From assembly GCA_001465935.1 (NCBI GenBank), contig LNKV01000001.1, forward strand, positions 1,116,001 to 1,180,000: a stretch of 64,000 bases of DNA, written 5' to 3'. Below the pieces are notes generated by a model that saw only the letters and a program-made list of their open reading frames with translations, was not told the DNA's origin and searched no databases. The DNA is from Clarireedia homoeocarpa (taxonomy: Eukaryota > Ascomycota > Leotiomycetes > Helotiales > Rutstroemiaceae). Of the stretch, positions 10,115 to 21,451 are shown one piece after another. Both the position numbers and the translations under genes were made by a program. Position 1 is the stretch's first letter, and each line of letters starts with the position of its first letter.

Positions 10115-12463
10115 TCACTCCCCATCCCCTACAACAATCAAATGCTCCTCACCTCCCTGCACCTTCAAACTCACATATCCATCCCCCTCACTCTCCGCCC
10201 CAAAAGCCGATACCGTCCCATCCTTACTCCACGCCTGTGCACCATCCACCAACACCACTTGACTATCCCCCTTAATTGGCACTGAAACAACACCACTCGT
10301 ACCCGCTGGTGTCTCAATACTCAACGCAAACGAACCAGCCTTGCCAAAGCTCCAAGACACCGTGATATCGCCCTTCGGCGTGGGCACGACCCCTCTAGCC
10401 CAGTTGACATCACCTGGCATGGGCTTGATCGTCCATGTCTCGAACCCAGGTCCCGTGGGTATGACACCTAGGACGAAGTTCGTCAGCGCAGGTACAATAC
10501 CGGTAGACCAGCCGTGCGCCATCGATGTGAAGCCCTGCTCGTACGGGCTCCCGTTGGGGCCGATGCCCTCCCACATGGTGACTTTGGGGTCATTTTTGGC
10601 CATCCAGCCGAAGGTTCTCCGAATTTGATCGAGTGCTGAGGTGACCAAGTGGGTCTGGAAACGAGCTTCGATCTCGAAATATGACATGAATGCGTAGACA
10701 CGTTGGGAGAAGCCACTTTGTAGGAGATCGTTGTCGTAGAAGGAGTTTCCGTAGAAGCGAGTGTTGTTGGTGGATAGGTAAGAGAGTATGGATTGAGAGC
10801 GGGATGTGTTGGTTGTGCCGGAGAGAATTGATATGCTGTTGCCGTCTTGGGCGTGGGTAGCGCAGAAAGTGGTGCCGCAGGTTCCATCGAAGAACGCGCC
10901 GGCCGACGTGTCGAAGTTGTTGGAATTGAGAGCGGCAGATACAATGTCGGCTCGGGATGTCCAGCGATCTGCATCGTCGGAGTGGCCCTGTGATTTGGCG
11001 ATTACAGCAGCATTTTTGAGAGCGAGAACGTAAAGAGCATTGAAGTAGGTGACTGGACCAGTGCGGGGAAGGAATGCATAGTCTCCATATCCGCCAGAGA
11101 CTCCCACACCTTTTGTAATGAGATTCGTTGTTGTGTCAGTAACAGAAGGGTAGAATTGGTCAAGGACTTTGAGTAGCGTATGGTAGTATTTGCTAATGTA
11201 ATCATTGTCGCCTCTATACATTAGGAGATCGTAGCTGCAGACAACCCACCATAATGGATAATCAAGCAGCGGAAGTGTGTAATTGACACTATATCATAAT
11301 TAGTTTCGAGAACTAGTAGAAATTATTGAGGAAGAACTCACATGGATGCCGGCGGAATCCAGCCGTCGTCCCTTTGATGATCCGCCAAATCAGCAAGTAC
11401 ATTTACAGAAGCTCGGGCCAAATCATGTGTCAAGTATGAAGTTCTCGATGAAACCGCAAGATCGCCAACATAAGGGTCCCTGTCGCGCTTGGCGCCGTCA
11501 AACAGTACTAGCTTTCCAACAAGCGATGGACTAAAAGCATCCCGCGGTTCGGTACTATTTTGTTCGAAGACATCAGTGGCCAAATCATTGGTATATACTG
11601 CATCATACCACCACTGGTTGAGATCATCATCAGAACTCTCGAACCAACCAGTGAATGTGTCAACAGTACCGCGAATACCAGAGAAGTTGAGACTCAAGTA
11701 GTCGATAGAAACAGTCCCAGAAGCAGTAGTGTAAGGAACATCAGCAGCTAGTGCGTCGAGATATATTTTCACATATCTGAACCCGTGAAGACCGTCTGCA
11801 CATACTTGGGTGCCGTATTGACAGCCATGAACGTCAGTCCATGTGTACGGCTTCTGACCGACAGCTATCTATAATTTTGCATAGTTAGCGACGTCTCTAT
11901 TGATTACAGCGGTCAAGTAGACGTACCTGATCTGATCCAGGAGTAATAGTTTGACCCTGCGAGACGTGTCAATTCTGTAGGCCAAGTCAAAGCACGTGAA
12001 AGACACTCACATTATCGGAGCGTGAAAAGTCCGAAAGATCCGATAGGTACTCCAAGGTCTCAGAGAAAGCCAGTCGAATACCAGGAGTCTTCTTAGAAGC
12101 TCCCGCAAATCTGATGCTCAAGTACCCCGCAACATTGAGACCAAAGTCAACGGTGATTGAGGGAACAATAGAGGATCCAGCCGCTCTGGTGAGAGTAGCT
12201 ACACCGCCACCTTGACTCAACAGTGCGTTGGCATTCTTGACATTGCCGCCAGTTGTGACGATGCCTTGAGGCTTGATGATATTGGACTTAGGGGCCCTGA
12301 CATACTTCTGCCAGGCTGGACTGTGACCGACAACATCTTTCCGGTTGAGTTGGTTCTGCAAATCATACCGATCATATCCGTATGTGATAGGTTCCAAGGG
12401 AGAACGCGGCAAACAATCCACCAAGCCCGCAAGGGCAACGATGATAAGAAGTAGAGTAGACAT
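10115..12463 (-). CDS. Secreted GH78 alpha-L-rhamnosidase-like glycoside hydrolase (4 exons, 727 aa)
   Basis: Model (minus): 12463-12011, 11956-11927 (a 30-nt exon), 11868-11342, 11288-10115. The start at 12463 gives a classic signal peptide (MSTLLLIIVALAGLVDCLP). A second in-frame ATG lies upstream at 12502. An N-terminal beta-sandwich region is followed by an (alpha/alpha)6 barrel. Visible family landmarks are DGAKRDRDPYVGD (the acidic site motif, with Arg where some bacterial members have the Glu of RDE), TMWE (candidate catalytic Glu) and the AHGWSTGIVPAL barrel segment, then a C-terminal beta domain. The expected role is release of terminal L-rhamnose from plant pectin or flavonoid glycosides outside the cell. 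The RDR variant means exact specificity is uncertain. Neighbour upstream is a propeller protein on the same strand. Confidence 0.85.
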
Positions 12464-13750
12464 GGAGAATCTTTCAAAAAGGGAGGGACGAGATGATTGC
12501 ATGTTGCAAAGGTGCTCAGTATTGAGATCGTAGAGACCCGGGGCGGCTCCACTTTTAAGAAAGAAAGTGAGGGGAAGTTCGGTGTATCTTTCCCGTTCAT
12601 TATCATTCACTTGTTATGATGTTATCGACTGAAATGTCGCGCTGTGATCTCCTTTCCCTGGTGTTGATACATGATATCTCCCGAACCGACTCCTGAAACG
12701 GCAAGGCGCTTAAATTAAGATTTGGCCCGTGAGCCACCATAATCCCCGCGGTCTGGGGTAGTGGCTGAGAAAGACAAACATGGGGCGCACCAAAAGGCCT
12801 AGCATGCACCCTTGCGAAACCATTTCCTAGGCGCTACCCTTTTTCCGTACCACATGATCCTTTACCTAGATGGTGACAACGACCGAAATTAACAGTAATG
12901 ACCATGCATCATAGGTCCCAGGAGCCACCGGATCGGATCATTCGGTTGTGGCACAATGATAGAACGACTAATTTGGTGTTGCTCTCACGTAACATAGTCG
13001 TTTCTGTGCCTGGTGCTTCGCAAGTATTTCGCCGAGGTCTCGGAACAATTGCCCTTTTCTCCGACAGACATGTACAGGTAATGATATCAATATCACAAAA
13101 TATCGTTGAAAGATACCCGTCAATAGTTTCCCAACACTCCCTGTAGCAAATGAGCGGGGAAATGGAACAAAATAAGTCGTGGTCAAGTCACCCAAATTTT
13201 AGTACCGGATAGAGAAGGTGGTAAGTCTAGGGAACTGGAAAGTGCTTTTGGCTTACCATATACCATAATAACACTATGCGTACCGTTAGCTCTGACAACA
13301 CACATCAAAGCCGTTGGATTCACATTCTACGGTATGCAGTTTCATCCGAAATCAAAGTGGGTGCTGGCTGACCTTTTCAGGAACTGTTGCCCTAGCGGGG
13401 TATCAGTGAATAGACTGTCAGTCTATCGCCCTCCTGACAGCGTTCGGGTTATTTAACACCGCATGTTGGGTTGTTTCTAAGACTGTTGGACTCTGGTAAT
13501 TTTTAGCCTCACCATTTTTTAATCTTTGGTGAATTTAATAGTGAAAAAAATGAATAGTTTGAATTTTCAGTTGTCTTGGATGCTCCTAGACAGGATTATT
13601 GTTAATCTCGGAACGCCCAAGTAGTGCAGGGTTAGCATATGCAAGGAAGTATCGAAAACCAAATTATCTGTGCGGCTGGCGTGGTTCCGAAGTACTATCA
13701 TCTGTTGAAGTTCTGCCACAGAACTCTTTCCCGCTTTAGTTTGACTAAAA
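12464..13750. other. Intergenic, promoter side of the GH78 gene
   Basis: About 1.3 kb. The sequence immediately upstream of the GH78 start is the likely promoter/leader. Nothing else supported; open frames here begin with GTG or TTG or lack protein character. Confidence 0.55.
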
Positions 13751-14809
13751 CTAGCATGCTTCCCCTTTCACGCCAACATTGACTCTCACAATCGCTGCCT
13801 CCCCAGGTCCTTCATTACCGACGGGGTTAATCATTCCACCATTAGTCGTCACATAGATGCAATTCTTGTCCTCAGCTCGTCTCCCGAAAGCAACAGCCGT
13901 TGGGCCTGCCGTATCTTTCTTGTCAAGGCCACCCAAGATTCTGACTCGACTGTCTTCCTGCGTTTTCTTCAGGTCGATTCCGATGTTCTGAAACTTAAGG
14001 ACTGTGTGAGCTGGGTTCGTGGCAATGTATGCATTGCCCTGAACATCAAACGCGAGATCGTCACCTGTGAGATTCTCTGCAACAACCTTTAAACTTCCTT
14101 TCTCATATTGACCATTATCATCAATCCTCATTCGCACGAGCGTAGAGCGATCTGAGACTGTAGCGAATACATGTTTGCGAAAGTACTGGACACCATTTAT
14201 GGCTGGCCACGGAGGACGATCCGTTGCCTTCCCTAACTCGGTATCCTGAAGCCAAACCGAGACTTCCCCAGTAAGCACATTGCATGCAATGAGCTTTCCT
14301 TGAAATGACTCGGCCACCAGTATGGTAGAGGTTTGAGGGATCATAGTGGCGCCATTGAGCCAGACTGCCTCAGAAATGTCGGCAACTTTGGTTACCGATA
14401 GCCTTTGTTCATCGCTTGACAGCAAATCAAATTGACGCATATCAATTCGATACATAGCCCATGTCCCAGCCTTTCCATGAAGCCCAGAAAAGGTGTAGAA
14501 AACATCAGGGGTGTCAAGGTCTTCCACGATTGCTTCAGCTTGATGCTTCGATCCATAGCCACCATGCTCATCTTCCTCGTCATCTAAAGCAAGATCTGAT
14601 CTGGAATTGAAGTCGTGAATGACTTCCACAGTGCTCTGCGGATCCGAGTGTCTAGGATCAATGTAAATGATCTCGCCCGAGATCATGTTCGAGACTAGGA
14701 GTGTACCATTAGATCGTACGGCGAGGTTCTCGAGAAATGTGCCCACTTTCATATGAGCAATAATCTCGTATGGCAGTAACGCAGCAATGCCATCGATGTG
14801 TTCTGACAT
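13751..14809 (-). CDS. SMP-30/gluconolactonase-like six-bladed beta-propeller protein (352 aa)
   Basis: Single exon. The start is set at the ATG at 14809 because the open frame further upstream has no ATG. The sequence is a repeating propeller pattern (FLENLAVRSNGTLLVSNMISGEI, INGVQYFRKHVF, GDDLAFDVQGNAYIAT, GPTAVAFG, IYVTTNGG blades split here only for description). Fungal proteins of this type are annotated as SMP-30/lactonase-like or calcium-dependent phosphotriesterase-like; several occur near secondary-metabolite genes. There is no signal peptide, so it is probably cytosolic. Substrate unknown. It lies on the same strand as the GH78 gene with about 1.3 kb between them; a functional link is only conjecture. 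Confidence 0.75.
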   Translation of the reverse strand: MSEHIDGIAALLPYEIIAHMKVGTFLENLAVRSNGTLLVSNMISGEIIYIDPRHSDPQSTVEVIHDFNSRSDLALDDEEDEHGGYGSKHQAEAIVEDLDTPDVFYTFSGLHGKAGTWAMYRIDMRQFDLLSSDEQRLSVTKVADISEAVWLNGATMIPQTSTILVAESFQGKLIACNVLTGEVSVWLQDTELGKATDRPPWPAINGVQYFRKHVFATVSDRSTLVRMRIDDNGQYEKGSLKVVAENLTGDDLAFDVQGNAYIATNPAHTVLKFQNIGIDLKKTQEDSRVRILGGLDKKDTAGPTAVAFGRRAEDKNCIYVTTNGGMINPVGNEGPGEAAIVRVNVGVKGEAC

Positions 14810-16459
14810 GATTGTTGAGACTGGAGAGTCATGCTTGGAAAAGGTGATATGTTCGCTATATGTAGCCAAAAGAGGGGTGTTTGATGGAGTTCATTTGTAA
14901 TCTACATCACCGTAGTTTACTTGAGTATGTGCAATTGATTTTGCTTCATTTTCCAGATGCGGAAATTTCATGGGCATCATCGGCGCATTCCATTGACTAA
15001 TCATTAAAGTCATCAATGATGATTGGAGAGGGCCCTTTGATGGCGGTTAAATGCTAAATGCACGGTCGCGAATCGCTTAGGCTCAGCCTGTCGGTTCAAC
15101 ACGCTTGGGGATAACAACTCTCTCCTCCACCACATCGATTCCTGGCAACTGAAGAAGCCGAGATGAAAATACCAACACCATATATGAAGGATTGCCATTT
15201 CATTGTTTCTTGCATCACTCCCAAGTGACTTTTACAATTGTTTCAAGAACCTTTAGCCATTGCGACCCGCTACAGTGGTGCGCTTCATCCCTCAGTCAGA
15301 AGCGATAACAGTAACATTCACCGCGTTGGAAGAGGATCTTTGAGCTACTCAGATAATCACTTCAAATCATCAACATGACCGAGTTAAAGTCTTTTCTAGG
15401 CGACTGAGGTCAGCACGATAAGATCAAATAATGCCAATACGTAGTAGCACTGTGATTAGAGAACTAGTTAACCTACAAGAAGTCCAGTAATACGACTCAC
15501 CCGAGAAGAAATTTCTTTATGTTATGAGGCGTCTGTATGAAGCTGAAATGAGGTCAGTGTTCTGACAATTGGTCTGACAATCTATGATCAAACCTCCGTG
15601 AGATAAGCAAAGCCCTATCATGGGGCACGTCGAGGAACTGGCTGAGTGGAGTGATGTCTTTCGTCAGCCTCAGGTCAATCCCGAGTAGGTGGCGTAACCA
15701 CTGTCGGTATCGTAAGGTTTGGATATTCCACTATGGAGAAATACTTGCCAACTCTTCATATGAAGCAACACCAGAGATTAATAGCTTTTTCTTTCCAGAT
15801 GTCATCGATTGACTAATGGCATCGTGATGACTTGGACTTGGAACGTGAGTTCTATCCCGCACCCCGAGGGCCTCTGTTGTTGCATACACACTCCTTATCG
15901 TGCATATTTGACGGACTTGAAGCAGGCGCACTACCAAAGGCTTCGAGTAGCACGAGGGCGATCATACCAGGCTTGTCTTCCCGGATCCTGCAGATGTGAG
16001 CGGAAAAGCTCGCTAATTTGGTGGTACCACGTCCTGTACACAGGGACTTCCCCGCCCCGCTTTTTGCTCGACATCTTCCAGCCTCGCAACGAATTCAAAA
16101 AATTCTAGTGGCAGGACGACGACATACATAGCCCTAGGGTATTCGACTCACTGAGCTAAACACTGTGGTTGGGATGTCCCAAGAACGCCGTTAGAACGAT
16201 AGCAGGAGAAGAACAGTGCACCACCATGCACAGTTTAGCCACGAAAGCCCAGGTTTTAGCACGTTTGTTGCCAAGGAAACTTCACGAGAAATGCTTTCAG
16301 AATGAGATTACCTTGCAGATCGTGACTTTCGGTCAGCAATGAGAGGCGGTGCAATGAAAAGCAAACATGCAGTCGATGCACGACTTTCTTACACGGGAGA
16401 TGGGGTGCGCCATAGCCAACCTTCTCAATACATGCCGTCGAAGTTGTAAAATCTGACGG
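14810..16459. other. Intergenic, 1.65 kb
   Basis: No supported gene. Divergent promoter space between the propeller gene (-) and the orphan gene (+). No tRNA-like fold recognised. Confidence 0.55.
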
Positions 16460-17989
16460 ATGTTATATCGTCTGACCATATCTTTCTTTCAGCTCCATGG
16501 TCAGCAAAGGTACAGGTTAGAAGGTTACTCGCCCTCATATCAACCAACGAAGTCGACCCTTAATCAATTAGACTTTTCCCCCAAGCTTCGTTGTAACCTC
16601 ACCGAATGTTGGAGCGCGAACCGAGTAAACAGCAAATCCATGATGTCGTTCATATGTTTATTTGGCAACAATCTAGCACGACTTACAAAGATAAAAAGTC
16701 GAAGTCGGGGAGAGACTATTCATCATTGTGATGATGTACTCAAGGATTCAAATCCTCCATGGGAATTTCCTGGAATTTTGGATCATTTCAGAGCTCAATC
16801 TTGCTTGACATTGATACAAGAAGATCCAGAAGCAAGTCCAGAAAATCTAGGCCGAGATGTCGCTTATGACGTAGCGAATTTAGGTGGGGACATTGACGAG
16901 AGAAAGGAGGAAATCTTGTTACTTCAGCGATTGCGACCGACGCTACAGACTAAATCTCGACCTTGTCCTCGTCCTAATTCTCATCTTGCTCCTCCTTTGA
17001 TCCAGAATCCTATTGACTCGAACCTCCATCCCAAAACTTCACTCTGTCGTATCCCTTCCGATTCCTCGATAAGCGTATATTCATCGGACCCTTATTCATG
17101 CGACACCGACACCATGGATCCTACCGATATCAAATTCCGGAGAAGAGCTAAGACCCCTGTTTTCGCTATCGGCCAATTAGAACGCAAAGCAATGGAGCAT
17201 AGGTCGGACTTGTCAGAATCAATAGCTGCCGATTATAGGTGTCTCCTGCCGCCACGACGTTCCATAGCTCCACAAATGGATCTAGATATACCTCATAAAC
17301 CTCTTCAGCCAGTCAGAAAACGTTTAAGAAAGATCAAGTCTCAAGAAAGCCTTCGAGATCTTTGCAAAAGTCATTCCGGATCGCCATTTATGGCTTCGGA
17401 TTGCGAAACTCTCGTTGGGTCAGATGGGGGCACATCGCCGCGTCACTCTTTGTATCAAGATGAACTCAAGAAGGATCCATTCGATAACAGCCTAGATGGC
17501 TTACCGAAGCGAAACAAGATATCGGAAACAGACTCACTGTTCGAGCAAGACGTTGGCCTCCAGATCTGCTCTGATCTACTCACTAGCAAGCTGAGAACGG
17601 CATTACATCGACAAAGTCTAGATGATAAGAAGCTCTCTGGTCTGCAGATCCTGTTGATGATTGAAGCATATGAATCTGTAAGGGAGCAGCTGCGAGAAGA
17701 TTATCAGCATGATGCACACGTGATGAAGACAGAAGCCGTCCTCGATAACTGGATCGAAGCATTGTATACGATATATGAAGAGTCGATTTTATCAAAGAGA
17801 TACCAATGGAATGACAAGGGCAGCAAACGGCCTCCTTTGGAACGTCCATTCATGTCTAGCAGTCTCGGAAGCGACGAGTCTCTATGCCGGCGGACATGGA
17901 GTCCAAGAAGATCACCCAAGCCTCTTTCGACTTTCGCTGAACACTTCAATAATCGAACCGGATGCTGTATCTCCAACGTTTATGGCTGA
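16460..17989 (+). CDS. Orphan fungal protein, 509 aa
   Basis: Uninterrupted reading frame from the ATG at 16460. An internal start at 16640 (MMSFICLFG) is a plausible alternative, because the first 60 residues are of poor protein character. I do not recognise a domain. The middle is Ser/Pro/Arg-rich and probably disordered (residues about 150-350). The C-terminal third has a compact helical segment (SGLQILLMIEAYESVREQL, then a Trp-containing helix EAVLDNWIEALYTIYEESI) that looks like the conserved core. No signal peptide or membrane helix. A further intron near the 5' end cannot be excluded. Confidence 0.6.
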   Translation: MLYRLTISFFQLHGQQRYRLEGYSPSYQPTKSTLNQLDFSPKLRCNLTECWSANRVNSKSMMSFICLFGNNLARLTKIKSRSRGETIHHCDDVLKDSNPPWEFPGILDHFRAQSCLTLIQEDPEASPENLGRDVAYDVANLGGDIDERKEEILLLQRLRPTLQTKSRPCPRPNSHLAPPLIQNPIDSNLHPKTSLCRIPSDSSISVYSSDPYSCDTDTMDPTDIKFRRRAKTPVFAIGQLERKAMEHRSDLSESIAADYRCLLPPRRSIAPQMDLDIPHKPLQPVRKRLRKIKSQESLRDLCKSHSGSPFMASDCETLVGSDGGTSPRHSLYQDELKKDPFDNSLDGLPKRNKISETDSLFEQDVGLQICSDLLTSKLRTALHRQSLDDKKLSGLQILLMIEAYESVREQLREDYQHDAHVMKTEAVLDNWIEALYTIYEESILSKRYQWNDKGSKRPPLERPFMSSSLGSDESLCRRTWSPRRSPKPLSTFAEHFNNRTGCCISNVYG

Positions 17990-19034
17990 TGGCCCCTTTT
18001 TCAACGGTTTTGGCACGATGGTGCTATGTCGTCAGGCATCAAAACTCACTGGCTGCAAGCTATTTATCGATTAATATTAATGCACTGCCTCCTACCATCA
18101 CCAGAATTTCTCAATTCTATGAGTTAAAAGGTCTACTGGACTATCATTAGTCGCGCCATCTGACGCTGTCTACATATCTTGACCCTAGCTGCACAAAGTT
18201 GCGATGCACTACTGAAGGTTCCATCGCACAAGATCCTACTGATTTCTCAGTCATAAGAATTTGGCGGGTTGACCAACTACGGAAATAATATCGATGGGGT
18301 TCGGGAAATCATATGGCTATGCCTGGATCCCATCATCAATGGAGCATGAGAAGTCTGAAGTAGGATGCATGGCAGCAGGCTCACTTGCGAGACAATCCAG
18401 TTACTAATTAGGCATCGGAGCACCCAAGAGATGACGTTCGTGTTATTGGTACTTCGGGGAACCAGTACTGGTTGTTACAATCTCTCTGAACATAGTGTAT
18501 GAGAGAGGAGGATTTCTTCCAATGACAGAAAAACTACGAGTAGATGGCCTTACCGGTATTGGACATTGAACAACACTACAGAACTACTCAGGATTGATGA
18601 ATATGGTTTACTACTACAGAGAACCGCTACCAAGATAATGAAGAGCAGGAAGGAGAGTACAGGAGATCGAGGGCAAGGATTGATGATTCCTCTTTTTTTC
18701 GTATCACGACTTATGAGTTATGAATGATGACTTCATCTTTTCTAATATCTAATGATTAATGATATATTATTTCTGCGATTTTTCTCTCCTTTGCACTCAA
18801 TGTAACTGATACCTGTTCCAGGCTTTGATTAGAATTAATTACAAGGAACTTTGTAGTCTGCCAGCCAGCTTCTTATGGGATGCAGTTGAGTAGCTGCTGG
18901 TGAACCTTCTTGTCATCGATGCTTCGTTTATGCGCCTCTGTGAGTCTTTGAAGTCGGCGCAGTTCGTCGACGAAGGAACGAAGCGTTTGGGTTTTCGGAT
19001 CAAATATTAATCAGGAAGGGTTGGCCATTCGCAA
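17990..19034. other. Intergenic, 1.05 kb
   Basis: 3' flank of the orphan gene and 3' flank of the decayed minus-strand locus. AT-rich patch near 18720-18790. Nothing supported. Confidence 0.55.
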
Positions 19035-21220
19035 TCAAGAGCCCTGCTCTGTAGCACACAATTTCCCTCTGCCCTGCTGTCCACCAGTACCTTCTCCGTT
19101 TTCCATCCACCCTTTCCTTGCACCTTTACCGAAATGACTATCTTTCCTCCTTTTCTCCCCGATTTTGCAATCGCGCCCAGCCACATTGGGGTTTCGTAGG
19201 CTAGATCTGTGCGTCAGTCCCAAAGCCAGCGTGTCCGCGTTGTCAAAGTATCCCAAGGTCACCTTCCAGTGCGAAGGCTTTGATCTCTTCAGTTCCCCAA
19301 AGGGAGAGGCGAGAACTTTGTAAGTTTCGTTCCTTTTACAGGGGAAGGTAGTCGTGAGATCAATGCTATATTTGCCTCCCGTCTGTCACGGGCAGGTCGG
19401 AAATGCGAATGTGGTAAAGAGTTGATTGTTCCCTGTCTCTCCTCTGTCAAATAAATACGTTACATTCTTGCGGTCCAACCGCAGTTGCCTCGATAGCTGC
19501 ATGATAACTGCACTAACTACGTGATATCCGCGCCACCGTCGGGAAGATTCTTCACACGTGATGACAAGGTATGTCTTTTGGTAGTTAAAGACACACTTTT
19601 CCAGTTGTCCACTCGAGAAAGTTTGGAGCGAGTCGTACTTCGCCGATGACTCCTGTAGGGCCTTGCCTTCGTGCTTCAGTTGCACAAAGATGGACCCGCC
19701 GTGTTCAATGGGTTCAGCTTTATCTTTTGGAGACAATCGCACGACAGTTTGGCCTGGGATGGGCTTGGGTTTTGCACTGGCTGTAGCCAGGGTTTCCTGT
19801 GTGGGGGGATCGCGATTAAGTTCGGGGATAGTGTTAGATAATGTGACTTGATTAACCTATCTAAATCTATGGGAACAGGAGTCCTTTATGGGCATCCTGA
19901 GTAGTGATTTGGTAGGCTTTTGTGGGCCCAGAATCACGCAATTCTATGACTAATTTAATGTAATAAAACATGAGGGCATTCGGATATTAATTTGTGTGGA
20001 CTTCGGACGACAATCAATTCGGACGCTTACGGCTTTTACACATTTCGCCGTATGAACGACCACTTGAGCGAATTCGGTGTGGACTCCATCTGCCGAATTC
20101 ACCCATCCATCGTTCGAGGGCAGCTGGAATTGGACCTTGGAAACTGCCTCCTTCAATTTGGCCATGACTTCACTCTCAGACATTGTTGACAGTCTAACAT
20201 CCTTCTGTCGCTCTGAGGCCGATGACTCAGCAGCGCATTTCGCCGTATGAACCACGACTTGAGCGAATTCGGTGTGGACTCCATCTGCCGAATTCGCCCA
20301 TCCATCGTTCGAGGGTAGCTGGAATCGGACTCGCTTAGCCGGGGAAGAAGTTGGCAAAGCATGTGGTGCTTCTGCTTCAGTGGGTTTTATGAACCACGAC
20401 TTGAGCGAACTCAGTGTGTGTTTTCATCGGATTGCTTGTTGCAAATAGTGCAGCGCTGGAGAACACTCGTGTTCCGCCGACCGCAAACATCGCATTTGGC
20501 GGTATGAACAACCACCTGAGCGAATTCGGTGTGGACTCCATCTGCCGGATTCGCCCATCCATCGTTCGAGGGTAGCTGGAATCGGACTCGCTTAGCCGGG
20601 GAAGAAGTTGGCAAAGCATGTGGTGCTTCTGCTTCAGTGGGTTTTATGAACCACGACTTGAGCGAACTCAGTGTGTGTTTTCATCGGATTGCTTGTTGCA
20701 AATAGTGCAGCGCTGGAGAACACTCGTGTTCCGCCGACCGCAAACATCGCATTTGGCGGTATGAACAACCACCTGAGCGAACTCGGTGTGTTCTTCATCT
20801 GCCGGATTTACCCATACCTTATTCGCAGACATTTGGAACCGGACTCTCTTCCCGGGTGAAGGAGTCGGGACAGCAGGTGGTGCTTCTGCTTCGATGGGTT
20901 TTATGAACCACGACTTGAGCGAATTCGGTGTGGACTCCATCTGCCGAATTCGCCCATTCATCATCCGAGGGCAGCTAGAATTGGACTCTCTTCCCGGGTG
21001 AAGGGGTCAGGAAAGCAGGCGGTGCTTCTGCTTCGGTGGTTTTTATGATTGCTTTTAATACCATCCACTCTCCTACGTTAAGGAGACGCTCCTGGTGTAG
21101 AAGCTCCTTGTTTGTGTTGAATACGCCCGAAAGAGTTTGCGGAGCGCCTAGAGCATCCTTTCCCGGTGGGTCTAAAAAGCCCGCCGAGGGCAAAGGCTGA
21201 CGAATATAGGTGATAGGCAC
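19035..21220 (-). pseudogene. Decayed repeat-bearing gene with zinc-ribbon-like motif
   Basis: Reading minus, the frame 20357-20031 (109 codons) joins cleanly through a GTAAGC donor (20030) and a TAG acceptor (19857) to 19856-19386. That exon then meets a TGA at 19388-19386. The same frame is open again for 117 codons to 19035, with protein-like sequence on both sides of the stop. Upstream, the tandem DNA repeats encode the recurring peptide HTEFAQVVVHTAK and, in two copies, a Cys motif of C-x2-C-x10-C-x2-C spacing (CDVCGRRNTSVLQRCTIC). Because the repeat period is 257 bp (not a multiple of 3), frame is lost at the junctions. Homology and function unknown. It could still be expressed in part, but I read it as a gene broken by duplication and a stop. 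Confidence 0.5.
20265..20778. repeat. Tandem duplication, 2 x 257 bp, nearly identical
   Basis: Unit 1 is 20265-20521 and unit 2 is 20522-20778. Anchor words such as gaattcggtgtggactcc (20265, 20522) and cagcgctggagaacac (20451, 20708) recur exactly 257 bp apart, and I see essentially one difference (a/g near base 27 of the unit). Diverged partial copies of the core word (tgagcgaattcggtgtg and variants) also sit at about 20070, 20407, 20664, 20779 and 20921. Confidence 0.92.
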
Positions 21221-21232
21221 GGTATGATCTGG

Positions 21233-21274
<42 letters not shown>

Positions 21275-21451
21275 GTTTTTTTGGTTTTTTTTTGGTTTTT
21301 TCCCCCTCGGCTGGGATGATGTTGATGGTAGATCAAGTGTGGACCTTGATCACCTTGTGGATATCTCTTACAGATGTAGCCAAAGACGATGTAACGAGGA
21401 AAATGGTCGTCTCCTCTTAGTGAGGTGATTGCTTTTAATACCATCCACTCT
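21046..21451. repeat. 26-bp direct repeats flanking a 350-bp segment with a poly-T tract
   Basis: tgattgcttttaataccatc plus six more identical bases occur at 21046-21071 and again at 21426-21451. Between them lies T40 (21234-21273), followed by GG-separated T runs of 7, 9 and 5 to about 21300. On the minus strand this is an A-rich tail. It could be a retroposed fragment, slippage, or a duplication by-product. Confidence 0.8.

Noticed and set aside
13751..14869. Longer propeller protein starting at 14869
   Set aside because: That position is TTG, not ATG; the first ATG in frame is at 14809.
20265..20778. CRISPR-like array
   Set aside because: The repeats are head-to-tail 257-bp units without unique spacers, in a eukaryotic genome.
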